Assembly (NCBI GenBank): GCA_016781885.1 | Contig: JADDPM010000132.1 | Span: forward strand, 1 to 5,779 | Source of the DNA: Rubrobacter sp. | GTDB lineage: Bacteria; Actinomycetota; Rubrobacteria; Rubrobacterales; Rubrobacteraceae | Length of the DNA: 5,779 bases | Direction: 5' to 3' | Shown here: positions 1 through 5,779 of the stretch, one piece after another | How positions within the stretch are numbered: position 1 is the first letter of the stretch | How the letters are laid out: the number at the start of each line of letters is the position of its first letter | Position numbers and translations under genes: made by a program | Notes under the pieces: generated by a model | Seen by the model: the letters and a program-made list of their open reading frames with translations, nothing else | Databases searched by the model: none | What the model was told of the DNA's origin: nothing

Positions 1-2403
1 TTCGACGCCGGGACCAAGCGCATCCTGGAGACCAACCCCGCCTTCCGGAGGATACTTGGCTACACTGCGGAAGAGCTTGAGCGCATGACGACGGTCTACG
101 ACCTTGTCCCGGACGACCCTCGGAGCATCGACCATAACGTCGAACGCACCCTGGAGCAGGGCCACGTTCTGGTCGGCGAGAGGCAATACCGGCGCAAGGA
201 CGGCTCGTCGGTCGAGTTAGAGGTCTCGGGGAGCGTGATCTGCTACAGAGGTAGGGAGGTGGTGTGTGCCGTCGTCCGCGACATCACCGAGCGCAAGCGG
301 GCTGAGGAGGCGCTCCGGGAGAGCGAGGAGCGCTTTCGGACTATCTTCGAGCAAACTGCCGTGGGTATATCCATCGCAGACCCGAACAGAAGATTACTGG
401 AAACCAACCCTGCTTATCAGGAGATGGTCGGCTACAGCGAAGAGGAGCTTTACGGCAAACCTATCGCGGAGTTCTCCCATCCCGACGACGTGCCGGTGGA
501 CACGGAGCTCAATAATGAGCTGTTGGCGGACAACCTGGATCGCTATCAGAGGGAGAAGCGATACATTCGAAAGGACGGTGAGTCGGTCTGGGTCAGACCT
601 ACCATCTCAGTTGTCCGGGATGCCGAGGACGAGCCTCAGTTTCTCATCGGCGTGGTGGAGAACATAACCGAGCGCAAGCGGGTCGAGAATGCTCTGAAAG
701 AGAGCGAACAGCGCTTCCGTCAACTCTTTGAACAATCCGTCGAAGCTCTGATCGTGCATGACGAGGAAGGGAAGATCGTCGACTGTAACGAGGAGACGTG
801 CCGCTCCTTGGGCTACACGCGCGAGGAGTTACTTGCGATGTCGGTGAGGGACATAGCAACCGGTCTTCTCTCCGAGGAAGAGAAGAGGGAGAGGGAGAAG
901 CGAGGAGGCACGCTCTGGCAGCGCATAGCCGCCGGAGAGCCGGACACGCCCGCGGTCGTTCACTTCGGGGAGCACAAGTGCAAGGACGGCACGACATTCC
1001 CGATCGAGGTGCGCGTGGGCGGCGTCGACTACAGTGGTAAGCGGATGATACTGGCATCGGTCCGCGACATTACCAAGCGTAAGACCCTGGAGGAGCAGCT
1101 AGCCCATAGGGCGTTCCACGATTCTTTGACCGATTTGCCGAACCGCCATTTGTTTATGGACCGTCTCAGGCATGCTCTCGCGCGAGCAGATCGGCGAGCA
1201 GGCAAGGTCGCGGTGCTGTTTGTGGACCTGGACAACTTCAAGCTCGTCAACGACTCCCTGGGGCACGAGGCGGGGGATCGGTTGCTGGTCGCGGTGGCCG
1301 AGCGCCTTCGGGGGTGTTTGCGCCCCGGAGACACGGCCGCGCGCCTTGGGGGAGACGAGTTTACTATTCTGCTCGAAGGCGTTGACATACGCGACGCAAC
1401 CCAGGTTGCGTCGCGTATCGCTGAGGCGCTGCGAGCGCCGTTTGACCTCGAAGAACGACAGATATTCACCAGTGCCAGCATCGGCATCGTTCTCAATACT
1501 ACGAATCAGGACGAGCCGGGGAACCTCTTGCGAAACGCCGATCTGGCGTTGTACCAGGCCAAAGGTAGCGGCAAAGCCGGCTACGCTATATTCGATCCGG
1601 GTATGAGCACCCATGCCCTAAAGCACCTGGAGTTGGGGAACGATCTCAGGCAAGCCTTGGAGCGAGATGAGTTCAAGGTCTACTACCAGCCCAAGGTGCT
1701 GCTGGACACCGGAAAGATCATCGGCGTGGAGGCTCTGGTGCGCTGGGAGCATCCCGAGCGCGGCCTGCTGCTCCCCTCGGATTTCGTGCCGATCGCGGAG
1801 GAGACGGGTCTGATCCTCCACCTCGGGCAGCGAGTGTTGGAGAAGGCCTGCCGCCAGGCGCGAGCTTGGCAGGAGCAATGCCCCGGCGGCCCGCCACGTC
1901 TGATGTGCGTGAACCTCTCCGCAAGACAGTTCCAGCACCCCGATCTGGCCCGAGACATCGCCCGGGTACTGCGAGAGACGGGGCTGGACCCGTGCAGCCT
2001 TTGCCTGGAGATCACAGAGAGCGCTGTGATGAAGGACGTGCAGTCTACTATCACCACGCTTCAGGAGCTAAAAGGTCTGAGCGTAAAGTTCGCGATCGAT
2101 GACTTTGGTACGGGCTACTCATCGCTCTCTTACCTCAAGCGCTTCCCGGTAGGCTTCTTGAAGATCGACCGCTCGTTCATAGATGGGCTTGAGAAAGACC
2201 CCGAGGATACGGTGCTCGTGTCGGGGATAATCACGCTGGCGCATACTTTGGGCATGCGGGTCATAGCGGAGGGAGTGGAGACCGCCGAGCAGTTGGCGCG
2301 GTTGCGGGAGATGGAGTGCGATATAGCCCAAGGCAACTACTTCTCCGAGCCGGTATCGGGCAGACCAGCAACGACATTCTTGGTAAATGATCTTCGCTGG
2401 TAG
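1..2403 (+). CDS. PAS-PAS-PAS-GGDEF-EAL cyclic-di-GMP signalling protein (5' end outside window)
   Basis: The frame is open from base 1 to the TAG at 2401-2403 and gives 800 residues. The first bases already encode the middle of a PAS domain, so the ATG at 85 is internal and the true start lies upstream. Visible order: PAS1 (about 1-94, N-terminus missing), PAS2 (about 113-221), PAS3 (about 240-356), GGDEF (about 366-530) and EAL (about 545-790). Each PAS ends in an ITxRK-type linker. The GGDEF domain has the metal-binding FVDLDNF stretch (D409), an intact GGDEF loop (450-454) and an RxxD inhibitory I-site (RPGD, 441-444) five residues before it. The EAL domain keeps E577, N638, E670, D700/D701, K721, E757 and Q777, the usual catalytic and metal-ligand set. 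By family knowledge such proteins make and/or hydrolyse c-di-GMP under control of the PAS sensors. The net activity and PAS ligands cannot be read from the sequence. No membrane segment is seen in this part. The gene converges on dapE and has no evident functional link to it. Confidence 0.95.
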   Translation, partial: FDAGTKRILETNPAFRRILGYTAEELERMTTVYDLVPDDPRSIDHNVERTLEQGHVLVGERQYRRKDGSSVELEVSGSVICYRGREVVCAVVRDITERKRAEEALRESEERFRTIFEQTAVGISIADPNRRLLETNPAYQEMVGYSEEELYGKPIAEFSHPDDVPVDTELNNELLADNLDRYQREKRYIRKDGESVWVRPTISVVRDAEDEPQFLIGVVENITERKRVENALKESEQRFRQLFEQSVEALIVHDEEGKIVDCNEETCRSLGYTREELLAMSVRDIATGLLSEEEKREREKRGGTLWQRIAAGEPDTPAVVHFGEHKCKDGTTFPIEVRVGGVDYSGKRMILASVRDITKRKTLEEQLAHRAFHDSLTDLPNRHLFMDRLRHALARADRRAGKVAVLFVDLDNFKLVNDSLGHEAGDRLLVAVAERLRGCLRPGDTAARLGGDEFTILLEGVDIRDATQVASRIAEALRAPFDLEERQIFTSASIGIVLNTTNQDEPGNLLRNADLALYQAKGSGKAGYAIFDPGMSTHALKHLELGNDLRQALERDEFKVYYQPKVLLDTGKIIGVEALVRWEHPERGLLLPSDFVPIAEETGLILHLGQRVLEKACRQARAWQEQCPGGPPRLMCVNLSARQFQHPDLARDIARVLRETGLDPCSLCLEITESAVMKDVQSTITTLQELKGLSVKFAIDDFGTGYSSLSYLKRFPVGFLKIDRSFIDGLEKDPEDTVLVSGIITLAHTLGMRVIAEGVETAEQLARLREMECDIAQGNYFSEPVSGRPATTFLVNDLRW
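283..339 (+). repeat. PAS linker repeat, copy 1
   Basis: This stretch encodes the 19-residue helix that joins PAS1 to PAS2 (ITERKRAEEALRESEERFR). It matches copy 2 at 664-720 at 15 of 19 residues and is also similar at the DNA level. It is charged and heptad-like, as expected for the signalling coiled coil between PAS modules. Confidence 0.75.
664..720 (+). repeat. PAS linker repeat, copy 2
   Basis: This encodes the helix between PAS2 and PAS3 (ITERKRVENALKESEQRFR). It differs from copy 1 at four residues (A/V, E/N, R/K, E/Q). The third linker, starting at 1069, begins ITKRK but then diverges into the lead-in of the GGDEF domain. The pattern fits duplication of a PAS-plus-linker unit within the gene. 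Confidence 0.75.
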
Positions 2404-2608
2404 CTGGACCGAGGGTCACCAGGCTTTCCTGCACCCTCGTCCTGCATAGCTTGACCGTTACACCCTGGCCCTCGTCTTCCGCAGCGTTTGAATACAGCGA
2501 CGCGCAGCAGTTGGGTCTACTGTTTCCAGCGATAAGTTACCAGCCGAACATTTGTTGCCGCTGGCTATATCCACCTCTTTGCAGGGTAACCCTCGTGATT
2601 TGCGCTCT
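2404..2608. other. Convergent intergenic region without a convincing gene
   Basis: These 205 bases separate the stop of the c-di-GMP gene from the stop of dapE on the other strand. No ribosome-binding site or family-like reading frame is seen. A TTG-started frame at 2451 runs into the 3' end of dapE and looks spurious. The region holds the interrupted hairpin at 2410-2439. It also holds a weaker inverted repeat (CCAGC at 2540-2544 with GCTGG at 2560-2564) and an 11-base palindrome (AGGGTAACCCT, 2583-2593) with too small a loop to be a stem-loop. Both genes should end transcription here, but no T-tract marks where. Confidence 0.7.
2410..2439. terminator. Possible bidirectional terminator hairpin
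   Basis: CGAGGGT (2410-2416) pairs with ACCCTCG (2433-2439). Inside it CAGG (2420-2423) pairs with CCTG (2428-2431) around a CTTT loop. The two helices are separated by a small asymmetric internal loop. It starts seven bases after the c-di-GMP gene's stop codon and lies between convergent genes, so it could serve either strand. No run of T follows on either strand, so a classical rho-independent terminator is not proven. Confidence 0.35.
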
Positions 2609-3703
2609 CTACGGCTTGGGCTGCTCTAGAAAACGCGCCATATACTCGTAGCTTTCGAGGAGGAGCGGCAACTCCGCGTACTCGTTCTGCTGGTGGGCCT
2701 GCGAGGTGAGGCCGGGGCCGAAGTTGGCGGCGGGCACGCCATGCTGGGTGAAGCGGGCTACGTCAGTCCAGGCCTGCTTAGGGCGAACCGCGAGATCACC
2801 GGAGATAAAGCTCCGCAGCAGGGGATGGTCCAGGCCCACCGACCCGCTCGGGGCGAAGTCCACGACCTCGTAGCGGGCGCGGCCTCCCGACTCTCTTAGC
2901 AGTCTCTCGAACACGCTCTCCACGTGTTCGAGACCTCTGCCGGGGGGGAAGCGGTGGTTCACGTTGATCCAGAACTCGTCCGGAACGACGTTCTTCGCCC
3001 GTCCGCCCCGCGCCATCGTGGGCACGAGCACCTCGTGGAACGGGAGTCCGTCTACCACGACCTCCTCCGCCGGATGTTCGTGCAGGGCGGCGAGGAATTT
3101 TCCAGCGGCCGTGAGGGCGTTCTCGCCCTGCCAGGGGCGGGCCGAGTGGGAGGGCGCACCCTCGAAGGTCACCTCGACCTGCGCCGTTCCGACGCAGCCG
3201 GCCTCCAGAGCATTCCCCGTCGGCTCCAGTAGGAATGCCAGATCCGCGTCCACGACCCAGGGACACTCCTCAAAGACCGTCCCGAGCCCGTTCTCGGCGT
3301 TTGGACCCTCCTCCCGCTCGTAGAACACGAAGACCGGCTCCGCCCAGCTCTCCTCCCACCGGAGGCTCTCCAGCAGCGCGAGCATCACCGCGTCGCCGGC
3401 CTTCATGTCCGAAGCGCCCCGACCGTAGACGCGGTCCCCCTCGACGCGAACCGGCAGACCCCCCGCCGGCTCCGGCACGGTATCCAGGTGTCCGGCGAAG
3501 ACGAGTCGCTCCCGCGAGACGTCCGGGTTCCGGCGGCTCAGGACGAGATTGTTTGAGACCCGCTCGACGCGCCAGTCAGGGAGTCTCCCGACCCTCCTTT
3601 CGAGGTCGTCGCAGAGCGGCCCCTCCTGGCTGGTCACGCTCGGGCGTTCGAGGAAGAAGAGCAGGGCCTCCAGCAGATGTTCCCGCAGGGATTCTCCCCT
3701 CAC
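2609..3703 (-). CDS. dapE: Succinyl-diaminopimelate desuccinylase (M20 metallopeptidase family)
   Basis: DapE hydrolyses N-succinyl-LL-diaminopimelate to succinate and LL-diaminopimelate in the cytoplasm, using two metal ions, usually zinc. The 364-residue product has the full M20 signature. H72 and D74 lie in FAGHLDTVP, and the bridging D99 in YGRGASDMKAG. The general base and metal ligand E131/E132 lie in FYEREEGP, with E160 in LEPTGN and H337 in SQAHQQNEY. H186 in APSHSARPW marks the dimerisation (lid) domain, about residues 173-285. The length fits the actinobacterial-type DapE. ArgE and carboxypeptidase G2 share the fold, but the position directly behind dapD favours DapE. The start is a GTG at 3703-3701 that overlaps the dapD stop by four bases (GTGA), so translation is probably coupled. 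It is the last gene of the string, converging on the c-di-GMP gene. The protein ends QPKP followed by TAG. Confidence 0.93.
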   Translation of the reverse strand: MRGESLREHLLEALLFFLERPSVTSQEGPLCDDLERRVGRLPDWRVERVSNNLVLSRRNPDVSRERLVFAGHLDTVPEPAGGLPVRVEGDRVYGRGASDMKAGDAVMLALLESLRWEESWAEPVFVFYEREEGPNAENGLGTVFEECPWVVDADLAFLLEPTGNALEAGCVGTAQVEVTFEGAPSHSARPWQGENALTAAGKFLAALHEHPAEEVVVDGLPFHEVLVPTMARGGRAKNVVPDEFWINVNHRFPPGRGLEHVESVFERLLRESGGRARYEVVDFAPSGSVGLDHPLLRSFISGDLAVRPKQAWTDVARFTQHGVPAANFGPGLTSQAHQQNEYAELPLLLESYEYMARFLEQPKP

Positions 3704-3714
3704 ACGCTCACCCC
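3700..3714 (-). promoter_or_regulatory. dapD/dapE GTGA overlap with ribosome-binding site
   Basis: On the minus strand the dapD stop TGA (3702-3700) and the dapE start GTG (3703-3701) share bases. A GGTGA stretch (3712-3708), complementary to part of the 16S rRNA tail, lies four bases before the GTG inside the last dapD codons. This fixes the GTG as the dapE start and suggests termination-reinitiation. Confidence 0.65.
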
Positions 3715-4506
3715 GAACTGCCGCAAAGCTTCGTTCAGGGAGGTCTTCTGGTCCGTGGACTCGCGGCGTTGCCCGATTATGAGGGCGGTCTGGAGCTGGT
3801 AGGAGCCGGCGGGGAACTCCTTCGTGCGGGTCCCGGCCACAACGACCGAGCGGGCGGGGACGCGACCGCGGTGGATTACCTCCTCCGGGCCCGTGACGTC
3901 GATGATCTGGGTCGAGGCTGTCAGGACCACGTTAGCCCCCAGCACCGCCTCCTCCTCGACCCGCACTCCCTCGACTACGATAGCCCGCGAGCCGACGAAC
4001 GCTCCGTCCTCTATCACCACCGGCATCGCGCCCGGCGGCTCCAGCACCCCGCCGATGCCGACGCCACCGGCGAGGTGGACGTTACGCCCGATCTGGGCGC
4101 CCGAGCCGACCGTAGCCCAAGTATCTACCATGGTCCCGCTCCCCACCCAGGCCCCGATGTTTACGTAGCCCGGCATAACAACTACGCCCGGCTCGACGAA
4201 AGAGCCGTAGCGTACCGTCCCCGGCGGGACCACGCGCACCCCGGCCGCAGAGAGGTTCTTCTTCGTGGGGATCTTATCGTGGTACTCGAACGGCCCCGCG
4301 TAGATCGTGTTCATCTCCGCCACGGTGAAGTACAACGAGATCGCCTTCATCACCCACGCGTTCGACCGCCACTCACCGTCTTCTTTTTCGGCGACCCTTA
4401 GCTCCCCCGAGTCGAGCGCTGCGATAGTGTCGAGTACCGCCTGACGGTACTCCTCCTGCTTTAGTAATTCCCAGTCCTCGAACGCGGCCTCTATTTGCTC
4501 TCTCAT
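3700..4506 (-). CDS. dapD: 2,3,4,5-tetrahydrodipicolinate N-succinyltransferase
   Basis: DapD transfers succinyl from succinyl-CoA to tetrahydrodipicolinate, giving N-succinyl-2-amino-6-ketopimelate and committing the pathway to the succinylase branch. The 268-residue product has the expected length. An N-terminal helical domain (about 1-90, with LDSGELRVAE and FEYHDKIP) precedes a left-handed beta-helix of hexapeptide repeats (about 95-200). The helix contains YVNIGAWVGSGTMVDTWAT, with the conserved substrate Asp at 128, and NVHLAGGVGIGGVLEP. A C-terminal segment follows (GRVPARSVVVAGT, ALIIGQRRESTDQKTSLNEA). From memory, the N- and C-terminal segments resemble Bacteroidetes DapD more than E. 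coli DapD, and it is not the divergent mycobacterial form. The segment after the coil reads GSRAIVVEG where E. coli has GARSEVVEG. The ATG at 4506-4504 is supported by GAGGGG five bases upstream. An ATG slightly further up (4511-4509) is closed by TGA after two codons. The enzyme is cytoplasmic and trimeric by family knowledge. Confidence 0.96.
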   Translation of the reverse strand: MREQIEAAFEDWELLKQEEYRQAVLDTIAALDSGELRVAEKEDGEWRSNAWVMKAISLYFTVAEMNTIYAGPFEYHDKIPTKKNLSAAGVRVVPPGTVRYGSFVEPGVVVMPGYVNIGAWVGSGTMVDTWATVGSGAQIGRNVHLAGGVGIGGVLEPPGAMPVVIEDGAFVGSRAIVVEGVRVEEEAVLGANVVLTASTQIIDVTGPEEVIHRGRVPARSVVVAGTRTKEFPAGSYQLQTALIIGQRRESTDQKTSLNEALRQFGVSV

Positions 4507-4661
4507 GGCATCCCCTCGTTCAATAGAAAATCCGGCAGATCGTGTGCAAGTTTAGCAGGACGTCGCTGTAGACTAACTCGTCCTTGTTCGCCGTGGTGCA
4601 CTCAACATCACCGGAGCCCTCCATCTCCCGTGAAGCTGAGGTTCAGCGGCGCGGCATCGTC
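4507..4661 (-). other. 155-bp gap between the HXXEE gene and dapD
   Basis: This is the only sizeable gap inside the dap gene string. A small perfect inverted repeat (GCTGA at 4635-4639, TCAGC at 4643-4647, loop of three) lies 15-25 bases past the HXXEE stop but has no T-tract. A promoter for dapD could be here, but no pair of -35 and -10 elements with acceptable spacing from the ribosome-binding site is convincing. No short gene is supported. Confidence 0.55.
4512..4517 (-). promoter_or_regulatory. dapD ribosome-binding site
   Basis: GAGGGG on the minus strand lies five bases before the dapD ATG. It is the only good Shine-Dalgarno near this start and rules out the neighbouring ATG at 4511-4509, which it directly abuts. 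Confidence 0.75.
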
Positions 4662-5216
4662 TCAACCGTTGCGCGAGATTGGCAGGACGAGCGTCCTGCC
4701 CGCTGTCTGCGCCCCTAGTGCTACCGGCGTATGCAGGAGCGCGTCTAGCCCCAGCGCTCGGTACAGGGCACGAGCGGTAACTAGATCCTCCGCGCGGAGC
4801 CGGCGGAAGACGTACAGAGAGTAAGGCAAGGATACGAGCAGGGCGGTAATCACTCCGGGCGTGTAGCTCCGGAGCGCCACCGTCTGAAGTAGGTGTAAGA
4901 GCGCGTTGAGCAGGCGAATGGATGTCATGGTGTTGAAGAAGTCGATCCTCGCGCTGGGTACGGGCGACCTCGCGGCCAGGTAGGACGTGTAGCAGCTCGC
5001 AGCGAATACGAACGCCACGGCTGCGGCCATCTGCGCGGTTGTAGCCTCGATCTGATCTTTCAGGCCAGCGGGGATAGGAAGATGGTCTCGGTTCTCTCTC
5101 CAGAATCGTTCCATCGTCAGGACCTCCTCGAGATCGTGTACCAGAAAGATCGCCGGGGAACAACGGAGAAGAACTTCGAGGCTTGCCTCTCTTTCAGCAC
5201 GTTCTGATGTAGTCAC
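4662..5216 (-). CDS. HXXEE-motif small membrane protein of unknown function
   Basis: The 184-residue product carries HDLEE at residues 27-31, the motif that names the HXXEE family (Pfam domain of unknown function). It also has a second polar cluster (N104, H108, Q111) and a YTPGVITALLVSLPYSLY stretch, as I recall for this family. Hydrophobic segments are visible at about 62-82, 95-115 and 119-137, with a further short one around 15-27, so it is probably an integral inner-membrane protein. The recurring His/Glu pattern could bind a metal, but this is inference and no reaction is known to me. Start: the GTG at 5216-5214 overlaps the dapC stop by four bases (GTGA) behind an AGGGAGG site. The next in-frame Met is past the HDLEE motif, and no GTG or TTG precedes it, so the GTG is the likely start. 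Its position between dapC and dapD suggests co-expression with lysine/DAP synthesis, though the role may be unrelated. Confidence 0.85.
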   Translation of the reverse strand: MTTSERAEREASLEVLLRCSPAIFLVHDLEEVLTMERFWRENRDHLPIPAGLKDQIEATTAQMAAAVAFVFAASCYTSYLAARSPVPSARIDFFNTMTSIRLLNALLHLLQTVALRSYTPGVITALLVSLPYSLYVFRRLRAEDLVTARALYRALGLDALLHTPVALGAQTAGRTLVLPISRNG

Positions 5217-5779
5217 GACCTCCCTACTCTCAGCTCTTCATAGCTTACCCAACGGGCCAGCGCTTCTTCACATGCCTCGACGCTCGGCACGAGCGCGACC
5301 CTGAAGAAGCCTTCGCCGCCGGGTCCGAACGAGGAGCCGGGCGCGACTATTATCCCTTCTTGGAGGAGTCTGAGAGCGTAGGCTTCATCGTCTCCGCCGT
5401 AATCTTCCGGCACCTCGGCCCAGAGGTAGAGGCTCGCGTTGGTAAAAGTCCACCGGAAGCCCGCCCGCTCGAAGAAGTTCGTAAACAGCTTGCGCTTCTC
5501 GGCAAAGTGGCGGTTGCGCTCTTTGACGTGGGCATCGTCGCTCCAGGCGGCGGTCGCGGCCTCCTGGACGAAGCCGGGGCTCGCGACGCCGATAGAGGGG
5601 CGAATCTTCTTGAGGGCGGCTAAGAGCTCAGGGTCGCCGGCCATCATCGCCGAGCGGTAGCCGGTCATGCCGCTGCGTTTGGAGAGGGAGACGAAGGCGA
5701 GGGTTCGCTCTCTAGTTACCTCCAGTATCGAGGGCGGGGGAGCGCCGGAGTAGACGTCGTTGTAGCACTCGTCGGAGAA
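5213..5779 (-). CDS. dapC: Succinyldiaminopimelate aminotransferase, C-terminal 188 residues (5' end outside window)
   Basis: DapC is a PLP enzyme that uses glutamate to aminate N-succinyl-2-amino-6-ketopimelate, giving N-succinyl-LL-diaminopimelate for DapE. The frame is open to the window edge at 5779. The internal ATG at 5668-5666 lies after the active-site lysine and is not the start. The visible part begins with FSDECYNDVY, whose Asp and Tyr (D3, Y6) match the PLP-contacting residues of fold-type I class I/II aminotransferases. SLSKRSGMTGYR follows with the Schiff-base lysine at K34. The C-terminal FFRVALVPS holds the substrate-carboxylate arginine R160. SLSKRS-x-x-TGYR is typical of DapC-like members. 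Other class I aminotransferases are possible on sequence alone, but linkage to dapD and dapE makes DapC the best call. About half the protein is missing. The TGA at 5215-5213 overlaps the HXXEE start. Confidence 0.87.
   Translation of the reverse strand, partial: FSDECYNDVYSGAPPPSILEVTRERTLAFVSLSKRSGMTGYRSAMMAGDPELLAALKKIRPSIGVASPGFVQEAATAAWSDDAHVKERNRHFAEKRKLFTNFFERAGFRWTFTNASLYLWAEVPEDYGGDDEAYALRLLQEGIIVAPGSSFGPGGEGFFRVALVPSVEACEEALARWVSYEELRVGRS
5219..5225 (-). promoter_or_regulatory. Ribosome-binding site of the HXXEE gene
   Basis: AGGGAGG on the minus strand lies inside the last dapC codons, only two bases before the GTG start. The match to the 16S tail is strong but the spacing is unusually short. 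This fits reinitiation by ribosomes finishing dapC at the shared GTGA. Confidence 0.6.

Noticed and set aside
85..87. ATG at 85 as start of the PAS-GGDEF-EAL gene
   Set aside because: The same frame is open upstream to base 1 and encodes recognisable PAS sequence, so the start lies outside the window.
1029..1614. Minus-strand frames opposite the GGDEF domain
   Set aside because: They are low-complexity, basic translations opposite a strongly conserved domain, with no supported start.
2434..2596. CCCTCGT occurs three times in direct orientation (2434-2440, 2469-2475, 2590-2596)
   Set aside because: Irregular spacing, a short GC-rich word, and one copy being an arm of the hairpin make chance the likely explanation.
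2451..2651. Possible 66-codon gene in the convergent gap
   Set aside because: It has a TTG start without a ribosome-binding site, overlaps the dapE 3' end, and shows no recognisable features.
3235..4401. Long + strand open frame (388 codons) opposite dapD and dapE
   Set aside because: Its product is dominated by Arg, Pro and Ala and has no recognisable domain. It lies antisense to two confidently identified enzymes, which is typical of high-GC shadow frames.
4522..4549. Promoter-like TTGCAC (4549-4544) and TCTATT (4527-4522) with 16-base spacing upstream of dapD on the minus strand
   Set aside because: Matches are weak (about 3 and 4 of 6), and a start from it would fall within the dapD ribosome-binding site, leaving no usable leader.
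4573..5163. Minus-strand frame of 196 codons overlapping the HXXEE gene and reaching into the 155-bp gap
   Set aside because: The translation is Arg-, Pro- and Ser-rich without motifs. The alternative frame has the HXXEE motif, membrane segments, a ribosome-binding site and a stop/start overlap with dapC.
5666..5668. ATG at 5668-5666 as start of the aminotransferase gene
   Set aside because: The frame continues to the window edge and includes the PLP lysine motif and the Asp/Tyr motif upstream of this Met. Starting here would remove the active site.

Overview
The window is high-GC bacterial DNA (roughly 60% G+C by eye) made of two convergent transcription units. Gene content, GTG starts and GTGA overlaps suggest a high-GC bacterium. 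A deep-branching actinobacterium such as a Rubrobacter relative is my best guess, but that is an inference from general resemblance and has low confidence. I see no mobile element, CRISPR array, RNA gene or phage sequence.

Left part (1-2403, + strand): the 3' portion of a large cyclic-di-GMP signalling gene. It encodes three tandem PAS sensor modules (the first cut by the window edge), then a GGDEF diguanylate cyclase domain and an EAL phosphodiesterase domain. Both output domains keep their signature and metal-binding residues. A 205-bp gap without a convincing gene (2404-2608) follows. It holds an interrupted inverted repeat just after the stop codon that may act as a terminator.

Right part (5779 down to 2609, - strand): a compact gene string in transcription order dapC (5' end outside the window), a small membrane protein with an HXXEE motif, dapD and dapE. 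DapD, DapC and DapE catalyse the three consecutive steps of the succinylase branch of diaminopimelate/lysine synthesis. DapD succinylates tetrahydrodipicolinate, DapC transaminates the product, and DapE removes succinate to give LL-diaminopimelate for lysine and peptidoglycan. Two of the three junctions (dapC/HXXEE and dapD/dapE) are 4-base GTGA overlaps, which implies translational coupling. The third junction, HXXEE to dapD, has a 155-bp gap.

The points most worth a second look are the uncharacterised HXXEE membrane protein coupled to dapC inside a DAP operon, and a DapD whose sequence resembles the Bacteroidetes type rather than the divergent mycobacterial one. Most of the window is otherwise ordinary housekeeping and signalling sequence. 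I did not find a clearly new multi-gene system.
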